Source: Streptomyces sp. NBC_01116 (GTDB taxonomy: Bacteria > Actinomycetota > Actinomycetes > Streptomycetales > Streptomycetaceae). From it: a stretch of 64,000 nt of DNA. Positions 1-9,267 of this stretch are shown here, one piece after another; the first letter of the stretch is position 1; every line of letters begins with the position of its first letter. The position numbers were made by a program, and so were the translations under genes. The notes beneath the pieces are model-generated. The model saw only the letters and a program-made list of their open reading frames with translations, had not been told where the DNA came from and searched no databases. The stretch is from the NCBI RefSeq assembly GCF_041435495.1, contig NZ_CP108644.1, positions 1,984,001 through 2,048,000 of the forward strand. The letters run 5' to 3'.

Positions 1-345
1 TTCAGCGGCCCGCTCCTCGATGACCGGGTCCGCTTACCCAGGGTTTCCTTCGAGTCTGCCCGACCGCACAGGGGTTAACGGCCGGAACTGGATCATCGGC
101 GTGGCGGATCCGGAAAGGAAGAGCGGAGGAAGAGGAAAGAAAGGGAGCGAGGACGGGAGAAGCTACGGCGAAAGGACGGTGGAGGCCGGGGAAAGGCCGG
201 GGGAAAGGGCGGCGCGGACCCCGTAACGGGGCCTCGCCGCGGAAACCGCTACGCACGGTAATGATCCAACATGCGGCCTTTGCGGCGCCATGTGAATCTG
301 ACAACGGTCCTGGCCCCCCAGGATTCCCCACAGGAGGCATTCACC
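1..345. other. Left-edge stretch without a supported gene
   Basis: I see no convincing coding frame here. The open frames that cross it are arginine- and proline-rich and have no ribosome binding site. The segment from about 110 to 210 is purine-rich. It presumably holds the promoter of the small gene starting at 346; a TAATGA at 259-264 could be a -10 element, but no good -35 was seen. Confidence 0.4.
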
Positions 346-525
346 ATGGCCAAGAACAAGAACCGCAAGCAGGGCAGCCAGCACGACCGCGCGTCCGCGT
401 CGGAGCGTAGCGCGGAGGAGGCCAAGTCGACGGCGTACGAGTCGCAGAACCAGCCGCAGGCGCAGGCCCAGGGCAGCCCGTCCGACGTGGCCCGCAAGCA
501 TCAGCGGCGCTTCGGCCACAACTGA
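346..525 (+). CDS. Small hydrophilic protein of 59 residues, unknown function
   Basis: This short ORF begins with ATG nine bases after an AGGAG sequence (332-336). The product starts MAKNKNRKQGSQ and ends RRFGHN. It is rich in Lys, Gln, Ser and Ala with no hydrophobic segment, so it is probably a soluble, disordered cytoplasmic protein. Small Lys/Gln-rich proteins of this kind are common in Streptomyces and usually remain hypothetical. A perfect hairpin follows at 569-600, so the gene is probably monocistronic. No function can be assigned. Confidence 0.75.
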   Translation: MAKNKNRKQGSQHDRASASERSAEEAKSTAYESQNQPQAQAQGSPSDVARKHQRRFGHN

Positions 526-568
526 CCCGTCGGCCGCTCGCGGTAGAGACTGGCGTTGGAGACAGCGA

Positions 569-600
569 GAGGGGCGTCCCGCGTGTGCGGGACGCCCCTC
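569..600. terminator. Bidirectional hairpin between the small gene and dnaE
   Basis: A perfect 14-bp stem (569-582 with 587-600) encloses a GTGT loop. It lies between two converging genes and probably ends transcription from both. There is no strong U-tract, as is usual for Streptomyces. Confidence 0.8.
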
Positions 601-629
601 CTGCCGTTCTCGTCGCCGGTGGCGCCCGC

Positions 630-3600
630 TCAGCCGGCCAGGCAGGCCGGGCCGAGCAGCACCTTCAGGTCGCCGAAGAGGGCCGAGTCGGCCTTGACGC
701 GGTGCCGGTCGAGCCGGAGCACCGTGGTCTTGCGGGGGCCCTGGAGCTTGATGCGCACCTCGGTGTCGCCCCGGTGGTGGCTGAGCACCTCGCCGAGCCG
801 GGTGACCATGGGCGGGGTGATCTTCACCGTGGGGATGGTGAGGATGACGGGCGCGTTGGTCCCGGCGTTGGAGATGTCGGGGACCTGCATCTCCATGGCG
901 ACCAGCCGCGGCACGTCCTCGCGCTTGTCGAGCCGTCCCTTGACGAAGACGACGGTGTCCTCGACGAGCTGGGTGGAGACCAGCTGGTAGGTGGCGGGGA
1001 AGAACATGCACTCGATGGAGCCCGCCAGGTCCTCCACGGTCGCGATGGCCCAGGCGTTGCCCTGCTTGGTCATCTTGCGCTGGAGGCCGGAGATGATGCC
1101 GCCGACGGTGACGATGGCGCCGTCGCCGTAGTCCCCGCTCATGAGCTGGGAGATCGAGGAGTCGGCCTTGTCGGACAGCACGTGCTCCAGGCCGAACAGC
1201 GGGTGGTCGGAGACGTACAGGCCGAGCATCTCCCGTTCCTGGGCGAGCAGGTAGGCCTTCTCCCACTCGATGTCGGAGAACTCCACGTCGAGCCCGAATC
1301 CCGGCTCGCCGCTCTCCTCCTCGCCGCCTCCGAAGAGGTCGAACTGCCCCTCGGCCTCCTTGCGCTTGACCTGCACCACGTTGTCGATCATCGGTTCGTG
1401 GTGGGCGACGAGGCCCTTGCGGGTGTGGCCCATCTCGTCGAACGCGCCGGCCTTGATGAGCGATTCCACGGTGCGCTTGTTGCAGACGACCGCCTCGACC
1501 TTGTCCAGGAAGTCGGGGAAGGTGCTGTACTTCCCCTTCGCCTTGCGCGACCGGATGATCGAGTCGACGACGTTCTGGCCGACGTTGCGGATGGCGGTCA
1601 GGCCGAAGAGGATCACGTCGTCGCCCTGGGCGGCGAAGTTGGACAGCGACTCGTTGACGTTGGGCGGGAGCACCTTGATGCCCATGCGGCGGCACTCGTT
1701 GAGGTAGACCGCGGACTTGTCCTTGTCGTCCTTGACCGAGGTCAGCAGGGCGGCCATGTACTCGGCGGGGTAGTTCGCCTTGAGGTAGGCGGTCCAGTAG
1801 GTGACCAGACCGTACGCCGAGGAGTGCGCCTTGTTGAACGCGTATCCGGCGAACGGCACCAGGACGTCCCACAGCGCCTTGATCGCCGCGTCGGAGAAGC
1901 CCTTCTCCTTGGCTCCCGCCTCGAAGAGGACGAAGTTCTTCGCCAGTTCCTCGGGCTTCTTCTTGCCCATCACGCGGCGCAGGATGTCGGCCTCGCCCAG
2001 GGAGTACCCGGCGACGATCTGGGCGGCCTTCTGGACCTGCTCCTGGTAGACGATCAGGCCGTAGGTGAGGCCGAGGACCTCCTTGAGGGGCTCCTCCAGC
2101 TCCGGGTGGATCGGGGTGATCTCCTGGCGGCCGTTCTTGCGCTCCGCGTAGTTCGTGTGCGAGTTCATGCCCATCGGGCCCGGCCGGTAGAGGGCCGAGA
2201 CGGCGGAGATGTCCTCGAAGTTGTCGGGCTGCATCTGGCGCAGCAGGGAGCGCATCGGCCCGCCGTCGAACTGGAAGACGCCGAGCGTGTCGCCGCGGCA
2301 GAGCAGCTCGTAGGTCTTGGGGTCGTCCAGCGGCAGGGCGAGCATCTCCAGGTCGATGCCCTTGTTGGACTTCACCATCTTGATGGCGTCGTCCATGATC
2401 GTCAGGTTGCGCAGGCCCAGGAAGTCCATCTTGAGCAGGCCGAGCGACTCACACTGCGGGTAGTCCCACTGCGTGATGGTGACGCCGTCGGTGTGCCGGA
2501 CCCAGACGGGGGCGTGGTCGACGATCGGCTCGCTGGACATGATGACGCCGGCGGCGTGCACGCCCATCTGCCGGACCAGGCCCTCGACGCCCTTGGCGGT
2601 GTCGATGACCTTCTTGACGTCCGGTTCGCTCTCGTACATCCCCCGGATCTCGCCCGCCTCGCTGTAGCGCGGGTGCTTGGGGTCGGTGATGCCGTTGAGG
2701 TCGATGCCCTTGCCGAGGACGTCGGCGGGCATGGCCTTGGTGAGCCGGTCGCCCATCGCGTACGGGTAGCCCAGCACGCGGGCGGAGTCCTTGATGGCGT
2801 TCTTGGCCTTGATCTTGCCGTAGGTGCCGATCATGGCGACCTTGTCGGCCCCGTACTTCTCGGTCACGTACCGGATCACCTCGACGCGCCGACGCTCGTC
2901 GAAGTCGATGTCGACGTCGGGCATGGAGACGCGCTCGGGGTTGAGGAACCGCTCGAAGATCAGCCCGTGCTCGATCGGGTCGAGGTCGGTGATGCCCATC
3001 GCGTACGCCACGATCGAACCGGCGGCGGAGCCGCGGCCGGGGCCCACCGCGATGCCGTTGTTCTTGGCCCACATGATGAAGTCGGCGACGACCAGGAAGT
3101 ACCCCGGGAACCCCATCTGGATGATGATGTCCATCTCGTACTCGACCTGCTTCTGCCGGTCGTCGGGGACGCCGTTCGGGAAGCGGCGGCCCATGCCGAC
3201 CCGGACCTCCTCCTGGAACCAGGTGATCTCCGTGAAGCCGTCCGGGATCTCGAACTTCGGCATGAGGTTCTTCGCCTCGAACATGCCGGTGGTGTCGATC
3301 TGCTGGGCGACCAGGAGCGTGTTGGCGCAGCCCTGCTGCCAGGCGTCGGAGGAGTCGACGGCGTACATCTCGTCCGTCGTCTTGAGGTAGTAGCCCGTGC
3401 CGTCGAAGCGGAAGCGGTCGGGGTCCGAGAGGTTCTTGCCGGTCTGGATGCAGAGCAGGGCGTCGTGGGCGGTGGCCTCGTTGGCGTACGTGTAGTGGGA
3501 GTCGTTCGTCACGAGCGGCGGGATGTCGAGCTTCTTGCCGATCTCCAGCAGCCCGTCGCGGACCCGGCGCTCGATCTCGATGCCGTGGTCCATCAGCTCC

Positions 3601-4166
3601 AGGAAGTACTTGTCCGCCCCGAAGATGTCCTTGTAGTCGGAGGCCGCCTGGACGGCCTCGTCGAACTGGCCGAGCCGCAGCCGGGTCTGCACCTCGCCGG
3701 AGGGGCAGCCGGTGGACGCGATGAGGCCCTCGGACCACTGGGAGATGGTCTCCTTGTCCATCCGGGGCCACTTCTGGAGCCAGCCCTCGGCGTACGCGTC
3801 GGAGGAGAGCCGGAAGAGGTTGTGCAGCCCGGTCTTGTTGGAGGCCCAGATCGTCTTGTGGGTGTAACCACCGGATCCGGACACATCGTCGCGCTTCTGG
3901 TGCGGCTGTCCCCACTGCACCTTGCGCTTGTGTTTGCGTGACTCCGGGGCGACATAGGCCTCGATGCCGATGATCGGCGTGACGCCCGCCTTCGTCGCCG
4001 AGTGGAAGAAGTCGTAGGCCCCGTGGAGGTTGCCGTGGTCGGTCATCGCGATGTGCGACATGCCCATCTCGTTGCAGGCCTCGAACATGTCCTTGAGCCG
4101 CGCCGCACCGTCCAGCAGCGAGTACTGGGTGTGAACGTGCAGGTGCGTGAAGGGCGGCTTGGTCAC
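630..4166 (-). CDS. dnaE: DNA polymerase III subunit alpha
   Basis: This is the catalytic subunit of the replicative polymerase (1178 residues, the usual size of actinobacterial DnaE1). The N-terminus carries the PHP domain (HLHVHTQYSLLDG, about residues 8-20). The polymerase metal-binding segment PDVDIDF lies at about 416-422, with Asp417 and Asp419 as likely catalytic residues. A helix-hairpin-helix and OB-fold region follows in the C-terminal third. I chose the GTG at 4166 because the family begins just before the PHP motif and a GGAGG lies nine bases upstream; the open frame runs farther but is Arg/Pro-rich. It is transcribed away from the DUF2252 gene. A TAGACT on the coding strand (4219-4224) is a possible -10. 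Confidence 0.97.
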   Translation of the reverse strand: MTKPPFTHLHVHTQYSLLDGAARLKDMFEACNEMGMSHIAMTDHGNLHGAYDFFHSATKAGVTPIIGIEAYVAPESRKHKRKVQWGQPHQKRDDVSGSGGYTHKTIWASNKTGLHNLFRLSSDAYAEGWLQKWPRMDKETISQWSEGLIASTGCPSGEVQTRLRLGQFDEAVQAASDYKDIFGADKYFLELMDHGIEIERRVRDGLLEIGKKLDIPPLVTNDSHYTYANEATAHDALLCIQTGKNLSDPDRFRFDGTGYYLKTTDEMYAVDSSDAWQQGCANTLLVAQQIDTTGMFEAKNLMPKFEIPDGFTEITWFQEEVRVGMGRRFPNGVPDDRQKQVEYEMDIIIQMGFPGYFLVVADFIMWAKNNGIAVGPGRGSAAGSIVAYAMGITDLDPIEHGLIFERFLNPERVSMPDVDIDFDERRRVEVIRYVTEKYGADKVAMIGTYGKIKAKNAIKDSARVLGYPYAMGDRLTKAMPADVLGKGIDLNGITDPKHPRYSEAGEIRGMYESEPDVKKVIDTAKGVEGLVRQMGVHAAGVIMSSEPIVDHAPVWVRHTDGVTITQWDYPQCESLGLLKMDFLGLRNLTIMDDAIKMVKSNKGIDLEMLALPLDDPKTYELLCRGDTLGVFQFDGGPMRSLLRQMQPDNFEDISAVSALYRPGPMGMNSHTNYAERKNGRQEITPIHPELEEPLKEVLGLTYGLIVYQEQVQKAAQIVAGYSLGEADILRRVMGKKKPEELAKNFVLFEAGAKEKGFSDAAIKALWDVLVPFAGYAFNKAHSSAYGLVTYWTAYLKANYPAEYMAALLTSVKDDKDKSAVYLNECRRMGIKVLPPNVNESLSNFAAQGDDVILFGLTAIRNVGQNVVDSIIRSRKAKGKYSTFPDFLDKVEAVVCNKRTVESLIKAGAFDEMGHTRKGLVAHHEPMIDNVVQVKRKEAEGQFDLFGGGEEESGEPGFGLDVEFSDIEWEKAYLLAQEREMLGLYVSDHPLFGLEHVLSDKADSSISQLMSGDYGDGAIVTVGGIISGLQRKMTKQGNAWAIATVEDLAGSIECMFFPATYQLVSTQLVEDTVVFVKGRLDKREDVPRLVAMEMQVPDISNAGTNAPVILTIPTVKITPPMVTRLGEVLSHHRGDTEVRIKLQGPRKTTVLRLDRHRVKADSALFGDLKVLLGPACLAG

Positions 4167-4380
4167 GGCGTCGGGCCTCCGGGAAGTCGGGCGATGACGG
4201 ACGGGGGGACAGCGTGGAAGTCTACGACGTGACGGACTCGAACGACGGGCACTCCCGGCTTCCGCCGAGCGTTGGAGAGGGCGGGACACCTGTCCGTTTT
4301 GTCATGCACTCGGTCAGGGCTCGACGGGGTTGCCCCACGGTCCGGCCGGACACGCCAGCTACAGCAGGAGGCAGCAAGAA

Positions 4381-5706
4381 ATGTCGGAAACGCAGACCGG
4401 CGCAGCGCAGCGCGGGGAGCAGATTCTCGCCGTTTTCGACACCGCCTTCGGGGAGCTGCTGGCCGCCGATCCGGCGGCTTTCCGGGTCAAGTTCCGCAAG
4501 ATGGCGGGCTCGGCCTTCGCCTTCTACCGCGGCACGGCCTGCCTGTTCTACGGCGACCTGGAGCGGGAGCGGCACGGCGGCCCGTTCGTGGACGAGCGGA
4601 CCGGCCGGGTGTGGATCCACGGCGATCTCCACGCGGAGAACTTCGGCACCTACATGGACGCCAACGGCCGCCTCGTCTTCAACGTCAACGACTTCGACGA
4701 GGCGTACGTGGGCCCCTTCACCTGGGACCTGAAGCGCTTCGCCGCCTCCGTGGCGCTGATCGGCTACGCGAAGGCGCTGGCCGACGCGCAGATCAGCGAG
4801 CTGGTGACGATCTTCGCCGACTCCTACCGCGAGCGGATCCGCGCGCTGGCGACGGGCGCGAAGAACGACGAGGTGCCGCCGTTCACGCTGGACACCGCGG
4901 ACGGCCCGCTGCTGGGCGCGCTGCGCGCCGCCCGGTCGCGCACGCGTTTCTCGCTGCTGGACTCGATGACGGTGATCCGGGACTTCGAGCGCCGGTTCGC
5001 GGACGGCGGCGGGTCGATCGACCTGGACGCCGCGACGCGCTACAAGGTGCTGGCCGCGTTCGACGGCTATCTGGAGACGCTGCCGGAGTCGAGCCTGACC
5101 CGTCCCGACTCCTACCGGGTCAAGGACGTGGTGGGCCGCCGGGGCATCGGCATCGGGTCCGCCGGGCTCCCCTCGTACAACATCCTGCTGGAGGGCAACA
5201 GCGACGCCCTGGAGAACGATGTGGTGATCTACCTCAAGCAGGCGCAGACCCCGGCGGTCTCCCGGCACATCACGGACGCCGCCGTGCGGGAGTACTTCCA
5301 GCACGAGGGGCACCGCACGGTGATCTCGCAGCGCGCGCTCCAGGCGCACGCGGACCCGTGGCTGGGCTGGACCGAGCTGGACGGTTCGGGTCAGCTGGTC
5401 GCCGAGGTCTCGCCGTACGCGGTCGACCTGGACTGGTCCGACATCGACGAGGTGGACGAGATCGCGGCGGTCGTCGCGGATCTGGGCCGGGCGACGGCCA
5501 CGATGCACGCGGCCGCCGACGACGAGAGCGGGCACTCGCTGGTGCCGTTCTCCACCGAGCGGGCGATCGACGCGGCCATCGCGGCCGACGAGGAGAGCTT
5601 CGCGCCGATGCTGGTCGACTTCGCGCACAGCTACGGGGCGAGAGCCCGCGCGGACCACCAGATCTTCGTGGACCTCTTCCGCAACGGCCGGATCCCGGGT
5701 CTGTAG
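4381..5706 (+). CDS. DUF2252 family protein
   Basis: The product has 441 residues and matches the DUF2252 family, which has a kinase-like (aminoglycoside phosphotransferase-like) fold. The segments IHGDLHAENFGTY and FNVNDFDEAYVGPF resemble the catalytic loop (GDxHxxN) and metal-binding (DFD) motifs of such phosphotransferases. The substrate is unknown. The ATG at 4381 follows an AGGAGG with good spacing. The gene is divergent from dnaE across about 215 bp holding both promoters. Biochemical function is inferred from fold only. Confidence 0.85.
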   Translation: MSETQTGAAQRGEQILAVFDTAFGELLAADPAAFRVKFRKMAGSAFAFYRGTACLFYGDLERERHGGPFVDERTGRVWIHGDLHAENFGTYMDANGRLVFNVNDFDEAYVGPFTWDLKRFAASVALIGYAKALADAQISELVTIFADSYRERIRALATGAKNDEVPPFTLDTADGPLLGALRAARSRTRFSLLDSMTVIRDFERRFADGGGSIDLDAATRYKVLAAFDGYLETLPESSLTRPDSYRVKDVVGRRGIGIGSAGLPSYNILLEGNSDALENDVVIYLKQAQTPAVSRHITDAAVREYFQHEGHRTVISQRALQAHADPWLGWTELDGSGQLVAEVSPYAVDLDWSDIDEVDEIAAVVADLGRATATMHAAADDESGHSLVPFSTERAIDAAIAADEESFAPMLVDFAHSYGARARADHQIFVDLFRNGRIPGL

Positions 5707-5774
5707 GGGCGTCGGAGTCCCCGGAGGCCGCCCGGGGACTCTCAGCCTCTTTTAAGGTCCGCATACCTCGGCGC

Positions 5775-6521
5775 ATGACACACTTTCCGGCGATGGACAT
5801 TTCAGGGACGCAGCTCAGGGTCGCGCGCGCGGCGGTCTTCACCGCGCTCGTCGTCACCCTGTCCACGGCATCCCATGTGCTGCTCTCCCGGGTCCCGCTG
5901 CCGCTGACCGCGGTCGTGCTGCTCGCCGCCGCGGTCTTCGCGGTGGCGTACGCGCTGGCCGGCCGGGAGCGCGGCTTCGGGGCGATCGCGGGCCTGCTGG
6001 TCCCGCTGGAGCTGGCCGCCGACACGCTCTTCACCACGGGCCAGCACCTCTGTTACGGGGCGGCCGGCGGCCCGGTCGCGGGCACGCTGCGCGCGGTGGG
6101 CTTCGACGTCCTGTGCGGCGGCGGCGAGGTCGGCGCGGGCGGGGCCCGGATCGCCGGCGTCGGCGCGGTGGGCACCCCGCTGGCCGAGGTGGCCGGTGCG
6201 GGCGACCGTGCGGCGGCCCTGCTGGCGCAGCCGGGACCGGCCGTGCCCTGGCTGCTGCTCGTCGCCCACGTGGCGGTCGGGCTGCTCGCCGCGGCCTGGC
6301 TGCGGCGCGGCGAGGCGGCCCTGGCCGGGCTGCTGCGCGCGGCGGCCCTGCTGGCGTTCCGGCCGCTGCTGGTCGCGGTCGCCGTGGTGCGCGCGGGCGT
6401 CCGGGCCGCGGCCCGCCGCCCCCGGCCCGCCGGGCGTCCGCACCCGCCGCTCAGCGCCCGCTTCCTCGTGCACTGCGTGGGACGCAGGGGCCCGCCGCTC
6501 GTGACGTACGCCGCTGCCTGA
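5775..6521 (+). CDS. Integral membrane protein, unknown function
   Basis: The product (248 residues from the ATG at 5775, or 242 from the ATG at 5793) has several hydrophobic segments: roughly residues 15-35, 41-60, 68-85, 155-180 and 190-210. I recognise no family. Codon usage (very high GC3) supports it as real. It lies downstream of the DUF2252 gene and 65 bp upstream of the DsbA-like gene on the same strand, so the three may be cotranscribed. No clear Shine-Dalgarno precedes either ATG. The start is uncertain. Confidence 0.65.
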   Translation: MTHFPAMDISGTQLRVARAAVFTALVVTLSTASHVLLSRVPLPLTAVVLLAAAVFAVAYALAGRERGFGAIAGLLVPLELAADTLFTTGQHLCYGAAGGPVAGTLRAVGFDVLCGGGEVGAGGARIAGVGAVGTPLAEVAGAGDRAAALLAQPGPAVPWLLLVAHVAVGLLAAAWLRRGEAALAGLLRAAALLAFRPLLVAVAVVRAGVRAAARRPRPAGRPHPPLSARFLVHCVGRRGPPLVTYAAA

Positions 6522-6586
6522 GGGCACGGCGACACGACGACGGCAGGACCGCCCACTCCCCACACACGTACCCACGGAGAATGACC

Positions 6587-7402
6587 ATGAGCAAGCGCAA
6601 CACCCAGGCGAACAAGGCAGCGGCCCGCGATCGGCTGCGCGCCGAGCGCGAGGCCCAGGCCAAGAAGGACAAGACCCGCAAGCAGCTCGTCGTGGCGGTC
6701 TCGGTCGTCGCGGCCCTCGCCGTGGTCGGCGGCATCAGCTACGGCGTGATGCAGCTGAACAAGCCGGACGCCTGGGAGGCGGCCTCGGACGCGAAGAACG
6801 TCACCGCGCCGAAGAACACCTCGGGCGACGACGGCACCACCGTGGTGATCGGCGAGTCGAGCGCGAAGAAGACCCTGGAGCTGTACGAGGACTCGCGCTG
6901 CCCGGTCTGCGCCACGTTCGAGCAGGGCGTCGGCGAGACCGTCTCGAAGGACGTCGAGGCCGGCAAGTACAAGGTCAGGTACGTCGGCGCGACCTTCATC
7001 GACAACACCGACAACGGCGAGGGCTCCAAGAACGCCCTGAGCGCTCTCGGCGCGGCGCTGGACGTGAGCCCCGAGGCGTTCATGGAGTACAAGGCCGCGC
7101 TGTACTCGGCGGAGTTCCACCCCGAGGAGAGCGACGACAAGTTCGCCAAGGACAGCTATCTCATCGAGGTCGCGGACTCGGTCGACGCGCTGAAGGGGAA
7201 CAAGGACTTCCAGAAGGACGTCGAGGACGGCACGTACGACGCCTGGGCCATGAAGATGTCCAAGTCGTTCGACGAGAGCGGTGTGCAGGGCACACCGACG
7301 CTGAAGATGGGCGACAAGAAGGTCACGGCCGAGGGCAGCGAGAACGCCCCGATGACGGCCGACGAGTTCACGAAGGCCATCGACAAGGCGCTCAAGGCGT
7401 AA
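6587..7402 (+). CDS. Membrane-anchored DsbA-family thioredoxin-like protein
   Basis: The 271-residue product has a charged N-terminus, one membrane segment (about 34-54) and an extracytoplasmic thioredoxin-like domain with a CPVC redox motif at 105-108 (context EDSRCPVCATFEQ). This matches the actinobacterial DsbA-like family (DSBA/thioredoxin_4), which introduces or shuffles disulfides in exported proteins. I chose the ATG at 6587 rather than 6581 because GGAGA at 6576-6580 abuts the first but is well spaced from the second. No DsbB/VKOR partner is recognisable nearby. Confidence 0.9.
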   Translation: MSKRNTQANKAAARDRLRAEREAQAKKDKTRKQLVVAVSVVAALAVVGGISYGVMQLNKPDAWEAASDAKNVTAPKNTSGDDGTTVVIGESSAKKTLELYEDSRCPVCATFEQGVGETVSKDVEAGKYKVRYVGATFIDNTDNGEGSKNALSALGAALDVSPEAFMEYKAALYSAEFHPEESDDKFAKDSYLIEVADSVDALKGNKDFQKDVEDGTYDAWAMKMSKSFDESGVQGTPTLKMGDKKVTAEGSENAPMTADEFTKAIDKALKA

Positions 7403-7420
7403 CGCCTCCGCCTTCCGCGG

Positions 7421-7463
7421 CACCCGGCGCACCGGGCGGGCCGACCGCCCGGGGCGCCGGGTG
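7421..7463. terminator. Bidirectional terminator hairpin
   Basis: A long inverted repeat pairs CACCCGGCGC (7421-7430) with GCGCCGGGTG (7454-7463), and an inner CCGGGCGG pairs with CCGCCCGG. It sits between the converging DsbA-like and dienelactone-hydrolase-like genes. Confidence 0.8.
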
Positions 7464-7472
7464 TCGCGCGTT

Positions 7473-8051
7473 CTACAGGGTGGCCAGGAAGCCGAGCGCG
7501 ACCTTCCAGGTCTGCTCGGCGGCCGCCTGGTCGTAGTCGTGCAGATCGGGGTCGGTGAACAGGTGCCCGGCCCCGGGGTAGCGGTAGACCTCGACGTCCG
7601 CGCCGGTGCGCTGCATCTGGAGGTACCAGCTGTTCAGCCAGTCGTGGGACTCGAAGGGGTCCGGGTCCGCGACGTGCAGCTGCACGGGCAGCTCGTCCAC
7701 CGAGGCGTTCTCGGCGATGTCCGAGGTGCCGTGGAACAGCAGCAGCCCGCGGGCCTTCGCGTCGCCGAGCGCCAGGGTCTGCGCGGTCGCCGCCCCGAGG
7801 GAGAAGCCGGCGTAGACGAGCCCCTGGTCGGAGTAGGGCGCGGCGGCCAGCACGGCGCGCCTCAGCAGCTCCTCCTTGCCGACCTCCTCTTTGTGGGCCA
7901 TGCCCTCTTCCACCGTGTCAAAGGTGTGCCCCTCGAACAGATCGGGCACGCGCACCTCGTGGCCGGCGTCCCTGAGGCGCGCGGCCGCGGCGTGCACGGC
8001 GGGCCTGAGCCCGTACGTCGAGTGGAAAAGCATGATGTTCATGAGGCCCAT
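7473..8051 (-). CDS. Dienelactone hydrolase family protein
   Basis: This is a compact 192-residue alpha/beta hydrolase. The nucleophile elbow reads GFSLGAA, giving Ser in place of the Cys of classical dienelactone hydrolases, and the likely catalytic His lies in PGAGHLF near residue 165; an Asp in the VADPDPFE region could complete the triad. No signal peptide is present, so it is probably cytoplasmic. The physiological substrate is unknown. It diverges from the MscS gene with only about 50 bp between starts. Confidence 0.85.
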   Translation of the reverse strand: MGLMNIMLFHSTYGLRPAVHAAAARLRDAGHEVRVPDLFEGHTFDTVEEGMAHKEEVGKEELLRRAVLAAAPYSDQGLVYAGFSLGAATAQTLALGDAKARGLLLFHGTSDIAENASVDELPVQLHVADPDPFESHDWLNSWYLQMQRTGADVEVYRYPGAGHLFTDPDLHDYDQAAAEQTWKVALGFLATL

Positions 8052-8100
8052 GGTGCCATTCGTGCGCTGAGGGCCGCCCTACAGCTTGGAGGACGAGGGA

Positions 8101-9249
8101 ATGGAGAGCGTGCTGCGCCCGCTGATCGTCATCGGCGGTTCCGTGGTGATCACCCTGCTGGTCGGCTGGCTGGTCGACCGGCTGCTGCGGCGGGCCGACA
8201 GCCGTCACCACGAGACCCCGCTGTGGGGGCTGCTGCGGCGCTGTCGGCCTCCCTTGCAGGTGGTGCTCATCACGGCGCTGCTGCGCAGCAGCTACCGCCA
8301 GATGGGCGTCGACTGGATTCGTGACCACCGCGCCGGGATCGGCCAGGTGCTGACCCTGGTGCTGATCGGCGCGTCCGCCTGGCTGGTGGTGCGGATCGCG
8401 GCGACGGTCGTGGAGGCCAGCTACGCGCGGTACGCGACGGCCGGCCGCGACCCGGCCCGGGTCCGCCGGGTCCGTACGCAGGTCACGCTGATCCAGCGGG
8501 TGGTCATCGCGGTGGTGGCGGTGGTCGCCGTCGCGGCGATGCTGCTGACGTTCCCGCCGATGCGGGCGGTCGGCACGTCGATGCTCGCCTCGGCCGGTCT
8601 GCTCGGCATCGTCGCGGGTGTCGCCGCCCAGTCGACGCTCGGCAATCTCTTCGCCGGGTTCCAGATCGCGTTCGGTGACATGGTGCGGCTCGGCGACACC
8701 GTGGTGGTGGACGGCGAGTGGGGCACGATCGACGAGATCACCCTGACGTTCCTGGCGGTACGGACCTGGGACGACCGGCGGATCACGATGCCGGTCTCCT
8801 ACTTCACCAGCCAGCCGTTCGAGAACTGGTCGCGCGGCGGGGTGCAGATGACCGGCACGGTCTACTTCCACCTCGACCACTCCGCTCCCGTCGCGGCGAT
8901 GCGGACGAAGCTGCGGGAGCTCCTCGGGGACATCGCCGCCTGGGACGGCCGGGACTGGTCGCTGGCGGTCACCGACACCACGCCGACCACGATCGAGGTG
9001 CGCGCGGTGGTCACGGCGAAGGACGCGGACGACATCTGGACGGCGCGCTGCGCGGTGCGCGAGCAGCTGATCGGCTGGCTGCGCGACCACCACCCGTACG
9101 CGCTCCCGCGGGTCGCCACCTCCCCCGCCGCACTGCCGCCGGGCGAGCAGTGGACGGAGCTGACGGGCGCGGGGCCCCGGACGGGCCTCGACAAGGCGAT
9201 GGCCCTCGACGGGGACGACTCCAAGGCCCCGCGCACGGGCCGGGGCTGA
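8101..9249 (+). CDS. MscS family mechanosensitive ion channel
   Basis: The 382-residue product has about four hydrophobic segments in the first 170 residues. The last, a Gly/Ala-rich helix (ASAGLLGIVAGVAAQSTLGN), is the pore-lining TM3 of MscS channels, followed by the beta domain (FGDMVRLGDTVVVDGEWGTI) and a cytoplasmic C-terminal domain. Such channels release solutes on hypo-osmotic shock. The ATG at 8101 is preceded by GGAGGA at 8088-8093. An in-frame TTG at 8086 is possible but would lie over the ribosome binding site. Confidence 0.92.
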   Translation: MESVLRPLIVIGGSVVITLLVGWLVDRLLRRADSRHHETPLWGLLRRCRPPLQVVLITALLRSSYRQMGVDWIRDHRAGIGQVLTLVLIGASAWLVVRIAATVVEASYARYATAGRDPARVRRVRTQVTLIQRVVIAVVAVVAVAAMLLTFPPMRAVGTSMLASAGLLGIVAGVAAQSTLGNLFAGFQIAFGDMVRLGDTVVVDGEWGTIDEITLTFLAVRTWDDRRITMPVSYFTSQPFENWSRGGVQMTGTVYFHLDHSAPVAAMRTKLRELLGDIAAWDGRDWSLAVTDTTPTTIEVRAVVTAKDADDIWTARCAVREQLIGWLRDHHPYALPRVATSPAALPPGEQWTELTGAGPRTGLDKAMALDGDDSKAPRTGRG

Positions 9250-9267
9250 GGCCGCCCGCGAGGATCT

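Noticed and set aside
585..3941. Very long open frame opposite dnaE
   Set aside because: Antisense shadow produced by high GC3. The product is Val/Asp/Leu/Gly low-complexity and has no ribosome binding site, while dnaE on the other strand has full motifs.
5775..7402. VKOR/DsbB partner encoded by the membrane protein next to the DsbA-like gene
   Set aside because: The membrane protein has cysteines but no CxxC pair or VKOR motifs, so partnership cannot be supported.
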